Origin: Solwaraspora sp. WMMA2056
Lineage (GTDB): Bacteria; Actinomycetota; Actinomycetes; Mycobacteriales; Micromonosporaceae
Length of the DNA stretch: 64,000 bases
Direction of reading: 5' to 3'
Assembly (NCBI RefSeq): GCF_030345095.1
Contig: NZ_CP128360.1
Span: forward strand, 6,510,001-6,574,000
The notes under the pieces are model-generated. The model saw only the letters and a program-made list of their open reading frames with translations. It was not told the origin of the DNA and made no database searches. Both the position numbers and the translations under genes were made by a program. Of the stretch, positions 7,240 through 15,071 are shown piece by piece; the stretch's first letter is position 1; each line of letters begins with the position of its first letter.

Positions 7240-7465
7240 GTTCCCGCACCCAGCAGCGCGTGCACCGGTGTCGATATCCCCCGAACGGGCACCGGAGACA
7301 GGCCGATCGTCAGGTTTAACCGGTCTGCGATCCGGGTTCTCCCCTTATCGAGACACTCGATGGAAATTCCAGACAAGGATCTTTCGCGCGAGAAAATTTC
7401 GCATGCGGAATCGTCGCGGAACCTGTCGACTGTCCGATCATCGGTCACGGTTCCCGGAGTCGCCC

Positions 7466-7723
7466 ATGCGATATCTGATCGTCCGCACGGAGATCCGCGC
7501 GGTCGCCCACCACGAACTCGTCACCGCCGTCATCGACGGTCGACGTGTCCGCGACGAACAGACCACTCCCGAGCAACGCCGACAGACGTTGCGCGCCACC
7601 GACCGCGAATCCGCGATGCGGCTGGCCCGCGCCCTGTCCACGGTCGGCTCGGTCCGCTCCGGCCGGCACCGGGTCAAGGTCGTTCCGGTGCCGGGCGATC
7701 CGACACCGACCGCGCCGCACTAG
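7466..7723 (+). CDS. Hypothetical protein, 85 aa
   Basis: A small frame from ATG 7466 with GGAG 7 nt upstream. The product starts MRYLIVRTEIRAVAHHELVTAVIDG and contains many Arg and Thr residues. It has no signal peptide, membrane helix or recognisable motif. The segment before it (7240-7465) is unusually A/T-rich for this genome, with GGAAATTCC and GAAAATTTC stretches, and probably holds its promoter. The frame converges on nudC with a hairpin between (7811-7848). The alternating hydrophobic start suggests a small alpha/beta protein. Function is unknown. Confidence 0.55.
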   Translation: MRYLIVRTEIRAVAHHELVTAVIDGRRVRDEQTTPEQRRQTLRATDRESAMRLARALSTVGSVRSGRHRVKVVPVPGDPTPTAPH

Positions 7724-7810
7724 CTGCGGCCCCCGACGACCGTCGTCGCACCGGCCGGCCCCCGCCGCAGGGCGCGCCCGCCGCCACCGGGTCACGACGG
7801 TCCATGGCTT

Positions 7811-7848
7811 CGGCCCGTGGGCATCGCGGCAACGGTGTCCACGGGCCG
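7811..7848. terminator. Bidirectional hairpin between convergent genes
   Basis: Arms 7811-7820 and 7839-7848 pair perfectly over 10 bp around an 18-nt loop, midway between the 85-aa gene (rightward) and nudC (leftward). The symmetry suits either transcript. Confidence 0.5.
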
Positions 7849-7889
7849 GGGTCAGGCTGACAACAGGATCACCGGCCCGACATCCAGGG

Positions 7890-8885
7890 TCAGGCCGACA
7901 CCCAGCGGCGGATCAGGAAGGCGGCGATCGACGCGGGTCCCGCCAACTGCACCTCGAATCCGTCGCCGGCATCGACCCGCTCCCCGGCCAGCACCGCCGC
8001 GAGCTGCGCCCGGGTGAACCAGTGGGCCCGCCGGATCTCCGCCGGATCCACCCGGACCGGCTGTTCGGCGTCGACCAGGCCCAGATAGCCGAGCATCAGC
8101 GTGCCCGGGAACGGCCACGACTGGCTCGCCACGTACGTCAACCCGGTCAACGTCACGCCCACCTCCTCGGCCACCTCGCGGGCCGCAGCCGCCTCCGCCG
8201 ACTCGCCCGGCTCGACGAACCCGGCCAGGCAGGAGTAGAGCCGCCCCGCCCCGGCACCGGGCCGGTCGTGGTGGTTGGCCAGCAGACACCGGCCCGCCGG
8301 CCCGGCGACCCCGTCGGTCACCAGCACGATCACCGCCGGATCGGTCCGTGGCCAGTGCCGGGTGCCGGCGTCGTCGACCCGTGTCCAGCCGCCGTCGGCA
8401 CAGCGGGTGCCCAGACCGGTCGACGACGCGTACGGATGCCGGGCATGCCAGCCGGCCAGCGCCGCCGCCGTCGTGAACAGCCCGGCGTCGCGGTCGCCGA
8501 GCAGGTGACCGACCTGCCGTACCGTGGCCAGCCGGGCACCGGCCGGCCACGGGGGCGACCCCGGTGACGGCTCCAGGGGCGCGTCGACGGCGAAGTACGG
8601 GGTGCCGTCGTCGTCCGTACCGAGAAAGATCCGCTGCTGCGCCGGCACCGCCGGCGCACGGTCCGCGTCGAGCAGAACCAACGCCACCCCGGCCCCGTCG
8701 TCGCAGACCACCGCCGGGCCGCCGGCAGCCGAGTCCACCACCAGCACCCGGGCCCGCGGCCACGCCTGCGCCAACCACTGCGGGTCGGTCCGGTGCCGCG
8801 CCGCCCGGTCGACCGCGCGCCGGGCCAGCGCCGGCTGGTCAGCCGGATCGCCGGTCGCGCCCTCCGGCGGCGGTACGTCGCTCAC
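7890..8885 (-). CDS. nudC: NAD(+) diphosphatase / Nudix hydrolase NudC
   Basis: A 331-aa Nudix protein that hydrolyses NADH/NAD+ to NMN and AMP. In other bacteria NudC also removes NAD caps from RNA. The Nudix box reads GFVEPGESAEAAAAREVAEEVG, followed by the NudC-specific SQSWPFPGTLMLGY element. The segment PRTDPAVIVLV before the catalytic domain is also typical. The zinc ribbon normally found just before that segment is largely lost: only one cysteine (RCADGG) remains where four are usual in the E. coli enzyme. GTG 8885 overlaps the stop of the upstream M16 gene (GTGA), so translation is coupled. Confidence 0.9.
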   Translation of the reverse strand: MSDVPPPEGATGDPADQPALARRAVDRAARHRTDPQWLAQAWPRARVLVVDSAAGGPAVVCDDGAGVALVLLDADRAPAVPAQQRIFLGTDDDGTPYFAVDAPLEPSPGSPPWPAGARLATVRQVGHLLGDRDAGLFTTAAALAGWHARHPYASSTGLGTRCADGGWTRVDDAGTRHWPRTDPAVIVLVTDGVAGPAGRCLLANHHDRPGAGAGRLYSCLAGFVEPGESAEAAAAREVAEEVGVTLTGLTYVASQSWPFPGTLMLGYLGLVDAEQPVRVDPAEIRRAHWFTRAQLAAVLAGERVDAGDGFEVQLAGPASIAAFLIRRWVSA

Positions 8886-10237
8886 AGTGCGGTGCCGGGC
8901 AGCTCGACCTGCGTCAACGCGGCCACCGGCCCGGCGATGCGTGCCACGTCACCGAGCACCACACCCGACGCCCGCGCCGGCGCCAGGTAGCGGGTCGCCG
9001 CCTCGGCGACCTCGTCGCGGGTGACCGACGCCAGCCGGGCGATGTGCTCGGCGAGGAACTCCAGCGGCAGACCGAACCCGGCGTACGTGCTGGCCAGGCC
9101 GGCCAGCCCGGCCTGGGTGGACATGCCCAGCTGCAGGGTGCCGACCGCGTACTGCCGGGCCTGCTCCAACTCCTCGGCCCCGGGCGGCAGCGCCGCCAGC
9201 CGGCCCAGCTCGTACATCGTCTCCAGCAGCGCGGGAGCGGTCACCTCGGTCGCCACGTCGGCGGAGAGCATCAGCACCGAGCCGGCGATCGAATGCTCCA
9301 CCATCGAGTACGGGCCGTAGGTGTAGCCCTTGTCCTCCCGGATGTTCTCCACCCAGCGGGACGAGAAGTAGCCGCCGAAGACCATGTTGGCCAGCTGCAA
9401 CGCCGCGTGGTCCGGGTGCCGGCGGTCCACCGCCGGCAGCGCGATGCGCACCGACGACTGCACCGACCCCGGCCGGTCGACCAGCAGCAGCGGTGCCGGC
9501 CGGGGATCCGGTGCCGGCGGCAACGTCACCTGCCGTCCGACGGTGGACCAGCCGGCGAGCGCCTGCTCGGCGACGTCCAACGCCCGCTTCGGGGCCACGT
9601 CACCGACCAGCACCAGGTGCGCCCCGGCCGGCTGCACCCGCTCGGTGTGCAGCGCCCGCAGCGCCGCCGCCCGGACCGCCCGGACCTGCGCCACGGAGGG
9701 CGTCGGCTCGGCGTACGGGTGCCGTCCGTACAACCGGCGGGTCAACGCCGTCCGGGCCAGATGCGCCGGCTGGCTCAGCGCGACCTGAATCCGGTCGGCG
9801 AGCCGGTCCCGTTCGATCGCCACCTCGTCGGCCGGGTACGTCGCACCGGTCAGCACCTCGCCCAGCAGTTCGAGCATCCGCCGCAACCCGGTGACCAGCC
9901 CGGCACCGGAGATGAGCAGCCGGTCGGCGTCGAGCCCGGCGGCCAGTCCGCCACCGACCGCCTGCAGGTCGGCGGCGAGTCGCACACCGGAGCGCTCGGC
10001 GGTGCCGGAAAAGATCGTCTGCGACAGTACGGTGGCCCGGGCCAGCGGGGCCCGGGCGAACGGCACCCAGAGCCGGACCTCGACCAACGGCACCGTCGCC
10101 CGGCGGATCGCGATCACCCGCAGCCCGGTGTCCAGGGTCCGCTCGGCCACCGTGGGCACCGGCGGGGTGCGGGTCGGCCCCAGCGCAGGCAACGGCCGCC
10201 GGGGCTGCGGCTGCCCGGCCGTACCGGCGGCGGTCAC
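8882..10237 (-). CDS. M16-family peptidase homologue, non-catalytic subunit
   Basis: A 451-aa protein in the M16 (insulinase/MPP) fold. It carries late M16 features such as LANMVFGGYFSSRWVENIREDKGYTYG but no HxxEH zinc motif; the equivalent region reads ATVLSQTIFSGTAERSG. It is therefore the structural partner of the catalytic subunit encoded just upstream, as in mitochondrial processing peptidase and other bacterial M16B heterodimers. GTG 10237 overlaps the upstream stop as GTGA, with GGGAGG just before it. The first 45 residues are Pro/Arg-rich and probably disordered. No signal peptide is seen, so it should act in the cytoplasm. Substrate unknown. Confidence 0.88.
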   Translation of the reverse strand: MTAAGTAGQPQPRRPLPALGPTRTPPVPTVAERTLDTGLRVIAIRRATVPLVEVRLWVPFARAPLARATVLSQTIFSGTAERSGVRLAADLQAVGGGLAAGLDADRLLISGAGLVTGLRRMLELLGEVLTGATYPADEVAIERDRLADRIQVALSQPAHLARTALTRRLYGRHPYAEPTPSVAQVRAVRAAALRALHTERVQPAGAHLVLVGDVAPKRALDVAEQALAGWSTVGRQVTLPPAPDPRPAPLLLVDRPGSVQSSVRIALPAVDRRHPDHAALQLANMVFGGYFSSRWVENIREDKGYTYGPYSMVEHSIAGSVLMLSADVATEVTAPALLETMYELGRLAALPPGAEELEQARQYAVGTLQLGMSTQAGLAGLASTYAGFGLPLEFLAEHIARLASVTRDEVAEAATRYLAPARASGVVLGDVARIAGPVAALTQVELPGTAL

Positions 10238-11544
10238 CAGGCACCTCCCGCAACGATCTCGAGCACGGCCCGCCGATGCGGACGTAACGTGGCGGCGGCC
10301 TGCCTGATCTGCTCCTCGGTGACCGCGCCGATCAGCCGGGGCAGCTCGTTGATCAGCTCCGGGGCACCGCGCTGCTGCTCCAGCACCGCGATCCGCAGTG
10401 CGCGGCCGAGCACCGCGTCGGTGTCGCGCAGCAGGTGGGTCGCCATCCGGGCCTTGACCCGGGCCAGCTCGCCCCGGTCGAAGCCGTCGGTGACGAGCCG
10501 GTCCAGCTCCTCGTCGACCGCGGCGAGCACCCGGTCGGCGTCGCCGCCGGGCGGCAGGTGCGCCTGCAGCACCAGCACCGTCGGATCCCGTACGTCGAAC
10601 GGCTCCCCCTCGAACGACAGGTAGCCGCCGACGCTGGTCACCGACCGGTCGACCCGGACCAGCCGGTCCACCAGCCGCGCGGCGTCGCCGTCGGTGAGCA
10701 CCTCGGCGAGAACCACGTACGGCAGGTAGCCGGGCAGGTCGTCGATCGGGTCCGGCACTCGCCAGGCGACAGCGACCGCCGGCAACGGCGCCAACGCGTC
10801 GGTGTACGTCGTCCGGCGTTCGCCGGTCAGGTCGGGCTCGGTGAAGCTGGGCCGGGGCGGCGCGGGCCGGGCCGGCACGTCCCCGAAGTGCCGTTCGACC
10901 AGCGTCGTCGCCTCGGCGACGGAGACGTCGCCGGCGACCGCGAGCACCGCGTTGCCGCTGGCGTAGTAGCGGGTGAAGAAGTCGGCGGCCTCGCCGACCG
11001 TGGCGCTCTCCAGATCGACGAAGGACCCGTAACCGTCGTGCGCGTTCGGGAAGCTGTCGAACATCACCGGCGGCAGCAGCAGCCACGGGAACCCACCGTA
11101 CGGTCGGTTGAGGACGTTGACCCGGATCTCCTCCTTGACCACGTCGACCTGGTTGCGCAGGTTCTCCTCGGTCAGCTGTGGGCCGCGCATCCGGTCGGCC
11201 TCCAGGAACAGCGCCCGTTCCAGCGCGTTGCTCGGCAGCACCTCGTAGTAGTCGGTGTAGTCGAGGTGGGTGCTGCCGTTGAAGGTGCCGCCGGAGCCCT
11301 GCACGTGGCGGAAGTGCGCCAGCTTCTCCAGGTTGGCCGAACCCTGGAACATCAGGTGCTCGAACAGGTGCGCGAAGCCGGTCCGGCCCGGCGGCTCGGA
11401 GCGGATCCCGACGTCGTAGACGACCGCGACGCCGACCACCGGGGCGCTGCGGTCCGGCGCGACGACCACCCGCAGACCGTTGGCGAGGGTGAACCGTTCC
11501 ACCGGGTACGCGGTCGCCGGGATCCGCACTGCACGTGGTGCCAC
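10234..11544 (-). CDS. M16-family zinc metallopeptidase, catalytic subunit
   Basis: A 436-aa M16B peptidase with the inverted zinc motif HLFEH (His59, Glu62, His63) and the downstream VVKEEIR segment that supplies the third metal ligand. The PPGRTGFAHLFEHLMFQGS block is highly characteristic. It forms a translationally coupled operon with the inactive M16 homologue and nudC (4-bp GTGA overlaps at both junctions), strongly suggesting an obligate heterodimer. Start GTG 11544. No export signal is visible. The family degrades or processes peptides; the natural substrate is not evident from context. Confidence 0.93.
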   Translation of the reverse strand: MAPRAVRIPATAYPVERFTLANGLRVVVAPDRSAPVVGVAVVYDVGIRSEPPGRTGFAHLFEHLMFQGSANLEKLAHFRHVQGSGGTFNGSTHLDYTDYYEVLPSNALERALFLEADRMRGPQLTEENLRNQVDVVKEEIRVNVLNRPYGGFPWLLLPPVMFDSFPNAHDGYGSFVDLESATVGEAADFFTRYYASGNAVLAVAGDVSVAEATTLVERHFGDVPARPAPPRPSFTEPDLTGERRTTYTDALAPLPAVAVAWRVPDPIDDLPGYLPYVVLAEVLTDGDAARLVDRLVRVDRSVTSVGGYLSFEGEPFDVRDPTVLVLQAHLPPGGDADRVLAAVDEELDRLVTDGFDRGELARVKARMATHLLRDTDAVLGRALRIAVLEQQRGAPELINELPRLIGAVTEEQIRQAAATLRPHRRAVLEIVAGGAW

Positions 11545-11600
11545 GCCACCGACCCTAACCTGTCGCCGCCGACCCGTGCCGCACCTGAGCCCAACGAGCG

Positions 11601-12581
11601 CTACTCGACACGCACCGATGCGTACAGGTCCTCGACCATCCAGTCGAGGTGACGGTGGGTGCCCGGGATCGACAGGAACAGCACGGCCGCCGTGGGCCGC
11701 CCCACGTCGATGCAGGCCACCGCCACGAGTTCGTCGGTGGCCTGCAGCCCCGGCTGGGTGAAGTGCAACCGGAACACGGTCAACCAGGCGGGCCGACCGC
11801 CGATCGCGGTCCGCTCGTCACGGATCAGGTCCGCGCGGTTGGGCTGCGGGTAGTACTCGGCGCGGACGTCGGCGGCCACCTGCCGGCCGATGCATTCCAG
11901 ATCGACGGTGAGCGCGTCGTTGTCGGCCACCGGCACGGCGGCGGACAGGATCGAGGCGTGGTAGTCGCTGAACCCGTTGTACTGCGCCTCGGTGACGAAG
12001 TGCTGCCCCACCTTGTACGGCACCTGCAGCGAACCGGCGTTCCACACCGCCCGCCACGGCTGCCACGGCTCGCCGTAGCTGGTGTAGGAGATGCCGGCGT
12101 CCGGGTCGACGGTGCGTGGCCCGGTCGGGTCCGGCAGCGCCGGCCCGGGGTCGGCCGGTGGCGGCGGTTCGCTCGCGGTGGGGGTGGCACCGGCACAGAG
12201 CTGCGCCAGCGGCGGCCGGACGTCGTCCGGCGGCGGCGGGGTCCGGAACGGATCCGGGTTGCCGCTGAGCACCAGCGCCAGGACGGCCACCAGGCCGACG
12301 GCCAGCACGGCCGCGGCGGCACCGCCGAACCACCACAGTCGCCGGTTGTCCGACCGTGGCGGGCCACCGGGCGGACCGGCCGCCGGTGGCGGCTGGGGCA
12401 CCCCAGCACCGCCGGCCGGCGGGGGGTACGGCAGGCCGGGACGGGTGACCGCACCGGCGGCCCAGTCACCTGGCCGGCTGACCGCACCGGTGGCCCGGTC
12501 ACCTGGCCGGGTGACGGCTCCGGTGGCCCGGTTCACGGCGGTCCCGGGCGGCGGCCGGTCCGGTAGCGGCGTGGCAGACAT
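11601..12581 (-). CDS. Membrane-anchored protein with extracellular domain, unknown function
   Basis: A 326-aa protein from ATG 12581 with AAGG just upstream. Residues 18-49 are three copies of an 11-residue unit (RATGAVTRPGD-like). A proline-rich stretch follows, then one membrane helix (LWWFGGAAAAVLAVGLVAVLALV, about 86-108). The remainder is a predicted external domain containing two cysteines (AQLCAGA and DLECIG) and ending in a hydrophobic-aromatic segment. The topology is a cytoplasmic disordered tail with an external domain. It is 47 bp after the 66-aa membrane protein on the same strand. Actinobacteria have many such single-pass proteins of unknown role; I assign no function. Confidence 0.7.
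   Translation of the reverse strand: MSATPLPDRPPPGTAVNRATGAVTRPGDRATGAVSRPGDWAAGAVTRPGLPYPPPAGGAGVPQPPPAAGPPGGPPRSDNRRLWWFGGAAAAVLAVGLVAVLALVLSGNPDPFRTPPPPDDVRPPLAQLCAGATPTASEPPPPADPGPALPDPTGPRTVDPDAGISYTSYGEPWQPWRAVWNAGSLQVPYKVGQHFVTEAQYNGFSDYHASILSAAVPVADNDALTVDLECIGRQVAADVRAEYYPQPNRADLIRDERTAIGGRPAWLTVFRLHFTQPGLQATDELVAVACIDVGRPTAAVLFLSIPGTHRHLDWMVEDLYASVRVE
12435..12530 (-). repeat. 33-bp tandem repeat, about 3 copies, in the membrane-protein gene
   Basis: Three in-frame 33-bp units encode RATGAVTRPGD, RATGAVSRPGD and WAAGAVTRPG. The near-identical DNA suggests recent slippage or duplication. Confidence 0.75.
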
Positions 12582-12628
12582 CTTCCTTAGTGAAACACCT
12601 GTGGTCGCGTACCCGGGCAGGGCCCTGG

Positions 12629-12829
12629 TCAGCGTGGCGGGGCCGCGTCGATTCCGGTCGTCGCCGGCGAGTGCTGCGGCGCGCGCATCTCGACCACGGA
12701 CGGACTGGTGGTGGCCGCCGGTCCGACGTACCAGGGGGTGAGGACGGACGCCAGCGCCAACGCGACACCGAGCAGCGCGACGCCGACCACGAAGAGGACC
12801 TCCCTCGTCGCACTGGTGTCGGCGGCCAT
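12629..12829 (-). CDS. Small single-pass membrane protein, 66 aa
   Basis: A 67-codon frame from ATG 12829 with AGGAGG 10 nt upstream. After MAADTSATREV comes one strong membrane helix (LFVVGVALLGVALALASVLTPWYV, about 12-35), then a polar tail ending near GIDAAPPR. It is the first gene of a leftward pair with the 326-aa membrane protein. Function is unknown. The ribosome site and clear transmembrane helix make a real gene likely. Confidence 0.6.
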   Translation of the reverse strand: MAADTSATREVLFVVGVALLGVALALASVLTPWYVGPAATTSPSVVEMRAPQHSPATTGIDAAPPR

Positions 12830-13214
12830 CTCCACAAGACCTCCTGCCGGGGTGACGCTCGGCGAGCCCCGTACTCGCGCGCCATCGACAGGATCCCGGC
12901 AACGCCCGTACCGTGCAGTCGGCCATCGGACGAAAAGCGTGGATGTCTCGCGGATCCGCACGACCGGACGATCATCGGCACGGTCCGTCCGGACCGCCCG
13001 GTCAGCGACACAGCCGGACCCGTCCGGCCGTACGGCCGACACCCGGCTGGTTACGGCCTGCGACACCTGGCAGGTTACTGCCGGCGAGCAGCCGTGACGA
13101 GAGGTGACCAGTGAATCACGGCACGACAGGTGAGCGGAAGTCCCCACCGGGGTAGGTGGCCAGACAGGCGCCGGACCACGAGGTCGGGCGACCGCCGACG
13201 ACGAGGAGACGCCC
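12830..13214. other. Intergenic region between divergent genes
   Basis: This 385-bp stretch separates the leftward 66-aa membrane protein gene from the rightward GH15 gene. It contains a 14-bp perfect palindrome, CGGCCGTACGGCCG (13025-13038), which could be an operator, and short CTGG/TTAC-containing repeats near 13045-13080. I could not place a convincing -35/-10 pair, and no additional gene is supportable. Confidence 0.4.
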
Positions 13215-15071
13215 GTGACGGACCAGTTGGCGGAGACCGCCGCCCGGCCGGTACCCCCGTTCACCGACGGATACCCGCAGATCGCCGACCACGGCCTGAT
13301 CGGCGACGGACAGACCGCCGCCCTGGTCGGCGTGGACGGCACCGTACGGTGGCTCTGCCTGCCCCGGTTCGACGGCCCGGCGCTCTTCGCCGGCCTGCTC
13401 GACACCGACCGGGGTGGTGCCTGGACACTGCGTCCCGCCGGGCTGCGGTCGGTACGCCAGGAGTACCTGCCGGACACGGCGGTACTGCGTACCGAGTTGC
13501 ACACCGCCACCGGCAGCTGCGAGGTCCGCGACGCGCTGCTGGTGGCCGGCGCCAGCGCACCGACCGGCCCGGCCGGGTTCGGCACCGCCTGCGGTGAGCT
13601 GGCCCGGCTGGTCACCGTCACCCACGGCGAGGTGGACCTGGAGATCGGGCTGACCGGCCGGGGCGGACTGCGCTCGCGCGCCGACACCGACCAGATCCAC
13701 CTCGAGTTCCCGGCCGGCGACGGTACGCCGCTGCGGCTGACCGCCAGCCGGCCGGTACCCGGACTGGACCGGCTGGCCGGCCGGGTGCGGCTGACCGCCG
13801 GCGAACGGCTCGGCCTGGTGCTGCGCTGGGCCGACGGGCAGACCCGCCACACCGACGCCGAGCAGGTGGCGGCCGCGCTGGACCGTACCGCCGACGCCTG
13901 GCGGGCCTGGGCCAGGGAGATCACCTACCGTGGCCCGTACACCGACCTGGTCCGCCGCAGCGCCATCACGCTCAAACTCTGCGACGACCACGACGGCGGC
14001 GCGGTCGTCGCCGCGCCCACCTCGTCGCTGCCCGAGGCGATCGGCGGCGAACGCAACTGGGACTACCGTTTCACCTGGGTCCGCGACGCCGCCTACACCG
14101 TGTACGCGCTACGCCGGGTCGGGATGGCCAGCGAGGCCGACGCCTTCCTGTCCTGGGTGCTGCGCGCCTGCACCCAGGACGGACGCCCCCGGGTGCTCTA
14201 CACCCTCGACGGCACCGCACCGCCGACCGAACACCTCGACCCGCAGCTCGCCGGCTACCGGGGTTCGCGGCCGGTGCGCTGGGGCAACGCGGCCGCCGAC
14301 CAGATCCAGCACGACGTGTACGGCGAGATCCTCGACTGTGCCTGGCAGTGGGCCCGCGCCGGCGGTGAGCTCAGCGACCAGCGGTGGGCCAGGCTGACCC
14401 GGTTGGGCCGCTCGGCGCTGGAGCACTGGCGTACCCCGGACCACGGCATCTGGGAGATCCGTCAGGAGGGCCGGCCGTTCACCTACTCGGTGGCGATGTG
14501 CCAGGTCGCGGCCGACCGGATGGCCCGGCTGGCCACCGCCACCGGCCGCCGCGACGAGGTGGAGCCGTGGCGGCGGGCCGCCGCCGAGATCCGCGACACG
14601 CTGCTCGCCGAGGCCTGGGATCCGGTCGCCGGGCACTTCACCGAACACCTCGGTCAGCCGGGCACCGTCGACGCCAGTCTGCTGGCGCTGCCGCTGCGCC
14701 GGGTCGTGGACCCGGCCGACCCCCGGATGGTCGCCACCGTCGACGCCGTCGTACGCCGCCTCGGTGCCGGCGGCGACCTGCTCTACCGGTACCTGCCGGA
14801 CGAGTCGCCCGACGGGCTGGCCGGCCATGAGGGGGCGTTCCTGCTCTGCTCGTTCTGGTGGGTCGACAACCTGGCCGGCAGCGGCCAGCTGGACCGGGCG
14901 ACCGAACTGTTCGAGCGGCTCTGCGCCCGGGTCAACCACGTCGGGCTGCTACCCGAGCAGATCGACCCCGCCACCGGCGCGTTCCTGGGAAACTTCCCGC
15001 AGGCGTTCAGCCACATCGGGCTGATCAGCAGCGCGGTCAATCTGGCCCGGTACGGAGGGAGGCGCCCGTGA
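13215..15071 (+). CDS. Glycoside hydrolase family 15 protein (glucoamylase/trehalase-like)
   Basis: A 618-aa GH15 enzyme. The N-terminal beta-domain is recognisable from IADHGLIGDGQTAALVGVDGTVRWLCLPRFD. The (alpha/alpha)6 barrel carries AIGGERNWDYRFTWVRDAAYT, the general-acid region DHGIWEIR and the general-base region GLLPEQID followed by GNFPQAFSHIGLI. GH15 enzymes release glucose from alpha-glucans, and several actinobacterial members are trehalases; the sequence alone does not decide between them. No signal peptide, so cytosolic. GTG 13215 follows AGGAG. Its stop overlaps the start of the G6PDH gene (GTGA), implying that released glucose is linked to the oxidative pentose phosphate pathway. 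Confidence 0.92.
   Translation: MTDQLAETAARPVPPFTDGYPQIADHGLIGDGQTAALVGVDGTVRWLCLPRFDGPALFAGLLDTDRGGAWTLRPAGLRSVRQEYLPDTAVLRTELHTATGSCEVRDALLVAGASAPTGPAGFGTACGELARLVTVTHGEVDLEIGLTGRGGLRSRADTDQIHLEFPAGDGTPLRLTASRPVPGLDRLAGRVRLTAGERLGLVLRWADGQTRHTDAEQVAAALDRTADAWRAWAREITYRGPYTDLVRRSAITLKLCDDHDGGAVVAAPTSSLPEAIGGERNWDYRFTWVRDAAYTVYALRRVGMASEADAFLSWVLRACTQDGRPRVLYTLDGTAPPTEHLDPQLAGYRGSRPVRWGNAAADQIQHDVYGEILDCAWQWARAGGELSDQRWARLTRLGRSALEHWRTPDHGIWEIRQEGRPFTYSVAMCQVAADRMARLATATGRRDEVEPWRRAAAEIRDTLLAEAWDPVAGHFTEHLGQPGTVDASLLALPLRRVVDPADPRMVATVDAVVRRLGAGGDLLYRYLPDESPDGLAGHEGAFLLCSFWWVDNLAGSGQLDRATELFERLCARVNHVGLLPEQIDPATGAFLGNFPQAFSHIGLISSAVNLARYGGRRP

Noticed and set aside
12629-13924. Leftward 431-codon frame across the GH15 start region
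   Set aside because: Only its last 66 codons have a ribosome site and a membrane helix. The rest is antisense to GH15.
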